This document shows positions 44,161-48,079 of a stretch of 48,079 nucleotides of DNA, piece by piece. Under the pieces are notes generated by a model. The model made no database searches. It was not told where the DNA came from and saw only the letters and a program-made list of their open reading frames with translations. Made by a program: the position numbers and the translations under genes. Source of the stretch: Candidatus Sulfopaludibacter sp. SbA3 (GTDB lineage Bacteria; Acidobacteriota; Terriglobia; Bryobacterales; Bryobacteraceae); the NCBI GenBank assembly GCA_945893365.1, contig CAMDED010000049.1, positions 1-48,079 of the forward strand, written 5' to 3'. The first letter of the stretch is position 1; every line of letters starts with the position of its first letter.

Positions 44161-45378
44161 GTGGTATCGACAGCGGGTGCGCGCGACAGGCCGGTCGTTC
44201 TGGAGTATCCAGCGGTTACGGATATTTCGAAGACGTGCGCGTTCGCAGGCTTCTTCGTTGCCGGATTGTTGTTCGGGCTGTTGGGAGCAATCCTGCCCGC
44301 ATGGGGCCACCACATCGACTACGACTTTGCCGTGGCCGGCAATTACTTCTTAAGCTTCGCGGTAGGGGTGCTCGCGTCGGCGGAAGTCGCGCGGCGGCTG
44401 CTGCCGCTCAAGGGCGCATCGTGCGTGCTGGGCGTCGCGTGCGCCACTGCATGCTCGGGTCTGCTGGCGCTCTCATTGGCGTCGCCGCCCGCGCACTGGC
44501 TTTGGCGGGCTTTAGGACTGCTGATTCTCGGATGCGGCGCCGGAACGCTACGGACGGCCTCCTTTCAAGCGATCGCGCCGCTCTACCGCGAAGACCCGGC
44601 AGCCACAGTCAATCTTGCGGGTTTGGTCTTCGGGTTCGGCAGCTTGCTTGTGACGCTCCTGATTTCCGGTACGTTCTACGCGTATTCGGTCTCAACCGTT
44701 CTACTCGCCTTGGCCGCGTTGCCCGCATTATGGGCCTGGATCTACGTTAAGAGAACCCATTCTCCCCCCGCCGCCGCCGACGACCAGCCGGACCTTCATG
44801 AGACGTTGCGGGATTTTCGCCGCACGGGCCCCGTACTTCTGGCGCTGCTTCTGTTTTTCCAACTGGGGAACGAATGGTCGGTGGCAGGGTGGCTTCCCGT
44901 TTTTCTAGTTCGCCGTTTGGGCATCAGCCCCGAGACTTCGCTCGAATTGCTCGCCCTGTTCTGGTTTGCGATGCTTTCCGGGCGAGTGGCGGCGGTTTGG
45001 GTACTCCGGCGGATTTCGCACCCTAAGTTACTCTTCACCAGCGCGGCGGCCTCGCTATTCGGCTGCACGATGCTGCTGCTAACGGACAAGGTTTCGGGGG
45101 CGGTCGTGGGACTGTTGTTAGGAGGATGGGGATTCGCCGCCATTTATCCTCTCGTAGCGGAGAGAATCGGCCGCCGGTTCCCCTACTATCGTCCCGGCTT
45201 TTTCAACGGGATCTTTTCCGTGGCGATCACCGGCGCGATGATCGTGCCCTGCCTGATCGGATATGGCGCGGCGATTTGGGACTGTTCAGTGGCGATGGTT
45301 TGGCCGCTGCTTGGCACTTGCATGGTGTTTCTGCTTGTACCGCTGATCTGGCTCGAATCGAAACTCAACGGAACGTGA
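44161..45378 (+). CDS. MFS transporter
   Basis: A 405-residue protein with about twelve hydrophobic helices (AFAGFFVAGLLFGLLGAILP, GLLILGCGAGTLRTASFQAI, LLALLLFFQLGNEWSVAGWL, GLLLGGWGFAAIYPLVAERI). The G-rich fourth/fifth-helix pattern and the central hydrophilic loop (VKRTHSPPAAADDQPDLHET) fit a major facilitator. The GTG at 44161 is chosen because the frame upstream to 44080 overlaps the divergent promoter region. A broken carboxypeptidase gene starts at the stop codon (GTGA). The substrate is unknown. Confidence 0.85.
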   Translation: MVSTAGARDRPVVLEYPAVTDISKTCAFAGFFVAGLLFGLLGAILPAWGHHIDYDFAVAGNYFLSFAVGVLASAEVARRLLPLKGASCVLGVACATACSGLLALSLASPPAHWLWRALGLLILGCGAGTLRTASFQAIAPLYREDPAATVNLAGLVFGFGSLLVTLLISGTFYAYSVSTVLLALAALPALWAWIYVKRTHSPPAAADDQPDLHETLRDFRRTGPVLLALLLFFQLGNEWSVAGWLPVFLVRRLGISPETSLELLALFWFAMLSGRVAAVWVLRRISHPKLLFTSAAASLFGCTMLLLTDKVSGAVVGLLLGGWGFAAIYPLVAERIGRRFPYYRPGFFNGIFSVAITGAMIVPCLIGYGAAIWDCSVAMVWPLLGTCMVFLLVPLIWLESKLNGT

Positions 45379-45828
45379 CGCGTCCATGGATTGTTCCTGC
45401 CGAGCCTACCCTGCGCGCTATGGTGGGTCTCGCCGCGAGTGCGGCCGCTCTCGCCGCCAGCGTGCGAGAGCTACTCGATTCCCCCGCGGCGAACAGGGCG
45501 TTTTTCGGTGTTTACGCGGTTGACGTGAAGACCGGGGCCAAGCTCATCGACTATCAGTCCGGCCGCTACTTCGTCCCGGCGTCGAACGCGAAGATCTTCA
45601 CGACGGCTTTAGCTGACGCGGCTTGGTCCGGAACATCGTTCTCACACGACTGCGCTCGCCCCGGAACCGCTCGATTCGACAGGCCGCCTGAACGGCGACC
45701 TGTCGCTCGCCGGCGGCGATCCGAACCTCTCCATGCGGCCGATCCCCTACAAGGCCGGTCCCTACTCGGGAAACCCCTATTCGCTGAAATCGACGGCGAC
45801 GCGGTTATCTTTCGATGGAAGCACTAAA
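45375..45828 (+). pseudogene. N-terminal remnant of a D-Ala-D-Ala carboxypeptidase (S13/PBP4 family)
   Basis: The GTG at 45375 overlaps the MFS stop by four bases. A hydrophobic leader is followed by the N-terminal S13 sequence FFGVYAVDVKTGAKLIDYQ and the Ser-x-x-Lys catalytic box in PASNAKIFTTALA. After 45615 the homologous sequence shifts frame and continues as LTRLGPEHRSHTTALAPEPL and GRLNGDLSLAGGDPNLSM. The remaining two-thirds of the gene is missing; tRNA-Leu begins about 50 bases later. The missing Lys-Thr-Gly half is found broken at 21286-21716 on the other strand. Confidence 0.85.
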
Positions 45829-45879
45829 TGGACGAGGTCACAATTTCGGCGCGGAGCGCGCGTCAAGAGTAACTCAAGA

Positions 45880-45968
45880 TGGTACCCGGGGTGGGACTTG
45901 AACCCACACTCCCGTTGCCGGAAAAAGGATTTTAAGTCCTTTGCGTCTGCCGATTTCGCCACCCGGGC
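45880..45968 (-). tRNA. tRNA-Leu(TAA)
   Basis: Read on the minus strand from 45968, GCCCGGG pairs with CCCGGGT near the 3' end. The anticodon stem-loop AAGGA-CTTAAAA-TCCTT carries anticodon TAA. A long variable arm (class II) and the T arm GTGGGTTCAAGTCCCAC follow, and CCA is encoded at 45882-45880. The discriminator is A, as expected for tRNA-Leu. It reads UUA codons. Confidence 0.95.
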
Positions 45969-45986
45969 ACATTGAAAACAAACATG

Positions 45987-46277
45987 TTACTGAACGACTC
46001 CCGCGCTGGTAGTTGTGCTGTTTGTGGGAGCTCTGCGCAAGTTCATGGCGGTGAGCCGCTCAAACGCCAGTTCGACAGCTTCCGGCGAAGGATGGACGGA
46101 CCGCTGCGATACCGTTACCGTGGAATGCCCCATGAGACGCATGATCGTGAAGGCGTCCGCACCCGATTCCCCGAGCAGGGTTCCGAAGGTGTGACGTAAC
46201 GAATGTAGCACAAAGTCCGAAGCCGATGACCCGGCGAACGGTTCTCTCCTTGTCCTGGCAGAGAAAATCTCAACCGG
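45987..46277 (-). pseudogene. Decayed tyrosine recombinase, C-terminal part
   Basis: The minus strand encodes FVLHSLRHTFGTLLGESG and ADAFTIMRLMGHSTVTVSQR, the His-x-x-Arg-His block and the second His region of phage-type integrases. The catalytic Tyr, expected in SQR-Tyr-VHP, is Ser here (SQRSVHPSP; codon TCC instead of TAC). The open frame ends upstream at a TAA at 46278-46280, with integrase-like sequence (ARTRREPFAGSSASD) just inside. Its N-terminal half is not found. The gene ends 18 bases from the 5' end of tRNA-Leu. It cannot catalyse recombination. Confidence 0.8.
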
Positions 46278-46457
46278 TTAGGCCTCTTACCGGCTTCCCG
46301 CTGCCTGAGCAAGTGCGGAAACGAAGCCGCCAACGCTTTCCAATGTGTGGAACAGAACTGGCGGTCCTGTTTGCTCCCTCGGCAGGTGCCTAAATCCACT
46401 GTCTTGCCCGCACTGAATAATAGTCGCTCTTCCTTCGATTCCTTCGCGGTTGAGAAC

Positions 46458-46697
46458 TCAAGCTGCCGTTTTTGCCTCAGCAAGCCCCAGGCGCTGCAGG
46501 AAGTCGACTGCTCGCCTAATATCCGTCTCCGAGACGGACCACCCGAACTGTCGCGCCATCAGGACGAGGTCGATCGTCTTCGCGGGACCTCCTTTCTGGG
46601 TAAGGAGGAAGTAGGCTTTCGCGGCGACCGATAGTTCTACGTAGTTGAGGTCTCCTGCGGCGTTCAGTGCTTCAGCCGCTTTTTGACCTTCTTCCAC
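46458..46697 (-). CDS. C-terminal part of a frameshifted winged-helix-type protein
   Basis: A 79-residue frame. LNYVELSVAAKAYFLLTQK and ARQFGWSVSETDIRRAVDF with FLQRLGLAE have the winged-helix character of the C-terminal half of YwgA-like proteins. It overlaps the next entry by 34 bases. If one A is added to the run of five A on the minus strand (46684-46680), the two frames join as one protein (Val-Lys-Lys-Ala-Ala-Glu-Ala-Leu-Asn), so this is not a separate gene. Confidence 0.65.
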   Translation of the reverse strand: MEEGQKAAEALNAAGDLNYVELSVAAKAYFLLTQKGGPAKTIDLVLMARQFGWSVSETDIRRAVDFLQRLGLAEAKTAA

Positions 46698-47020
46698 TCC
46701 TCTGGAAACCTCTTCTTTTTCGATTCGACTACCGTATGGCCATCTTCCGTCAGCTTGAAGTCATGCCGGGCGATCTCGAAGCCCTCGGAACCGTAGCTGC
46801 CTGCGGACGCGATTGACTCGCCTAGGTAGCCGAGCGCCTTCAAATTCATGTTTGCGGCGGCAACTTCCGAAGAATATGGGCCGTAATAGTGAGGCCCAAG
46901 TCCTAGATCCTCACCCAACATGATGCTGAGAAAGTATAGCTTCTTCTGAAGGTTTGTCTTACCGCGAATCTCGCCTCCAAAGGCATCATGAGCAAGCAAC
47001 AGAATGTCGCGAGTTTCCAT
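46664..47020 (-). CDS. N-terminal part of a frameshifted YwgA-like protein
   Basis: A 118-residue frame beginning METRDILLLAHDAFGGEI. KTNLQKKLYFLSIMLGEDLG and HYYGPYSSEVAAANMNLKAL resemble the N-terminal half of YwgA-like regulators and SocA/Panacea-type antitoxins, which share a 'Gly-x-Thr-x-Leu-Gln-Lys' start and a Tyr-Gly-Pro-Tyr motif. It ends at a stop after Lys-Lys-Arg-Leu-Lys-His, caused by a one-base loss in a run of A at 46680-46684; the rest is the entry above. Function is inferred from weak resemblance. Confidence 0.65.
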   Translation of the reverse strand: METRDILLLAHDAFGGEIRGKTNLQKKLYFLSIMLGEDLGLGPHYYGPYSSEVAAANMNLKALGYLGESIASAGSYGSEGFEIARHDFKLTEDGHTVVESKKKRFPEEWKKVKKRLKH

Positions 47021-47377
47021 TAGATATCTCCTTGCATGACAAACGTGTGGGGTTGCCCTGTTTGGTGAGACAAACAGTTAAGACACTGTGTACCGTTCGA
47101 TGATAATTCCTTTCCCCTGCTGAGGCAATCGTTTTATTCTGGTACGGTCGGTGAAGCGGAGAGGGGCTCTGCAGGCGTGCAACCCGATCAAGGAATAGCC
47201 GGCCGGAACTCATCGCGGACGATGGGAAGAGCACGTTTTTTCCGGCGTGTTCTATACCCTGGCGCCGGCCCGACCGGAAACGGGATCTACGGGCCAGGGG
47301 TAAAAGATGTGATGACACATCGGACCGATAGATTCCGTCATGCCTGAAAAAACGCTTTTCGAGGGCGCCCTCCATTT
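47021..47377. other. Intergenic region next to an IS3 element
   Basis: No gene is recognised in these 357 bases. They lie between the frameshifted YwgA-like gene and the transposase stop and should contain the right end of the IS3 element, but I cannot place its terminal inverted repeat. A palindrome at 47361-47372 is noted below. Confidence 0.5.
47361..47372 (-). terminator. Palindrome with T-run downstream of the transposase
   Basis: GAGGGCGCCCTC is a perfect 12-base palindrome just after the transposase stop. On the minus strand it is followed by GAAAAGCGTTTTTTC, so it could end transposase transcription. Confidence 0.45.
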
Positions 47378-48079
47378 TCATGCAGTCCCCCGCTGGTGAG
47401 CAGCAGCAGCGGAAAGCAGGGAACGTTCGAACTCGGCCGGTGGACGAAAGCCCAGGGCGGAGTGTAGCCGCTTTTCGTTGTAGATCTGCTCCAGGAAGTG
47501 CTGGATCAAGCGCCGGGCTTCGACCAGGTCCCGGTATTCCTGCCGGTACACTTCTTCATATTTCAGCGTCTTCATGAACGACTCGCAGGCGGCGTTGTCG
47601 TAAGGGTTGCCCTTGCGGCTCATGCTGATGTCGATCTGGTTGGCCTTCAGCAAGGCCGTGTAATCCTTCGAGGCATACTGACTGCCCCGGTCGGAGTGAT
47701 GCATCAGGCCAGGAGCGGGGCAACGACGCCGCAACGCCATCTGGAGGGCGGCAATCGCCAAATCGTCTTCCAAGCTGCGATCCAATGCCCAGCCAATCAC
47801 GCGTCTCGAGAAGGCGTCCAACACCACCGCCAGGTACACAAACTCCACTTCCAGCCGGATGTAGGTGATGTCGGCCACCCAGAGCTGATTGATGTCCGTC
47901 AGGACCATGTCGCGCGCCCGATTCGGATACACCGGCCGATTGTGATTCGAATTTGTGGTGAGGATCACAAACCTCCGCTTGCGCAGACAGAGCAGGTTGT
48001 CCTCGCGCATGATCCGGTACACCTTTTCATGCCCCACCTGCCAACCTCGGTTGTGCAACTCGATGGTGATCCGCGGCCG
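47378..48079 (-). mobile_element. IS3-family transposase OrfB (partial, runs off the right edge)
   Basis: The minus-strand frame from the window edge to 47378 encodes the catalytic domain of an IS3-type transposase. The first Asp is in LWVADITYIRLEVEFVYLAV, the second in LMHHSDRGSQYASKDYTAL and the Glu in NAACESFMKTLKYEEVYRQ: the complete Asp-Asp-Glu set. The frame is open to the edge (a TTG at 48058 is not the true start), so the HTH part and OrfA lie outside. The copy looks intact within the window, unlike the decayed neighbours. Confidence 0.93.

Overview
The window looks like a piece of chromosome from an acidobacterium of the Solibacteraceae/Bryobacterales type. The evidence is a high G+C content, a protein ending in the Solibacter-type C-terminal domain (TIGR03437, 'Soli_cterm'), a large Oar-like TonB-dependent receptor with an N-terminal carboxypeptidase-regulatory repeat, a DUF1549/DUF1553 cytochrome plus DUF1501 pair, and many Tat- or Sec-exported sugar and amidohydrolase enzymes. 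The assignment rests on recognising families by eye, not on a search.

Layout. 1-2544: start of a leftward transporter, a SelA-like PLP enzyme and an exported Gfo/Idh/MocA oxidoreductase. 2596-4099 (leftward): cupin, metallo-beta-lactamase-fold hydrolase, YtxH-like membrane protein. 4146-6109 (leftward): two overlapping family 2 glycosyltransferases. 6202-9884 (rightward): a compact set of a SPASM-like radical SAM protein, a radical SAM protein with a C-terminal Cys-Cys-Ala-Glu-Pro tail, and an ATP-grasp ligase. This is the best candidate for an undescribed biosynthetic system. 9994-10634: a HicAB toxin-antitoxin pair whose HicA has lost its normal stop through a frameshift. 10846-14692 (leftward): amidohydrolase, two tandem-duplicated PQQ-type sugar dehydrogenases and a seven-haem cytochrome, tightly coupled. 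15097-20611 (leftward): a secreted protein of unknown function, then a patatin-like lipase with a large multi-helix membrane domain inserted between its catalytic residues. 21037-21851: FmdB-like zinc ribbon, a broken C-terminal half of a D-Ala-D-Ala carboxypeptidase and a relic of an IS66 transposase.

22236-26570: an exported amidohydrolase facing a fucose/arabinose-isomerase-like protein and a second small amidohydrolase, probably carbohydrate or organic-acid catabolism. 26720-36729: DUF1549/DUF1553 cytochrome, DUF1501 protein, CHRD-domain protein and TonB-dependent receptor, a surface and export block typical of these bacteria. 36737-39243: MFS transporter overlapping pxpA (5-oxoprolinase subunit A), then a small membrane protein. 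39259-44060 (leftward): M28 peptidase, then the overlapping genes lpdA-lipB-E2, which link lipoate attachment to a 2-oxoacid dehydrogenase complex. 44161-45378: MFS transporter.

The right end (45375-48079) is a decaying mobile region: the N-terminal half of a D-Ala-D-Ala carboxypeptidase, tRNA-Leu(TAA), a broken tyrosine recombinase whose catalytic Tyr is now Ser, a frameshifted winged-helix gene, and an IS3-family transposase running off the window. The two halves of the carboxypeptidase, about 24 kb apart on opposite strands, would be rejoined by a single inversion. Frameshifts cluster in accessory genes; the sequence alone cannot separate real decay from assembly error.
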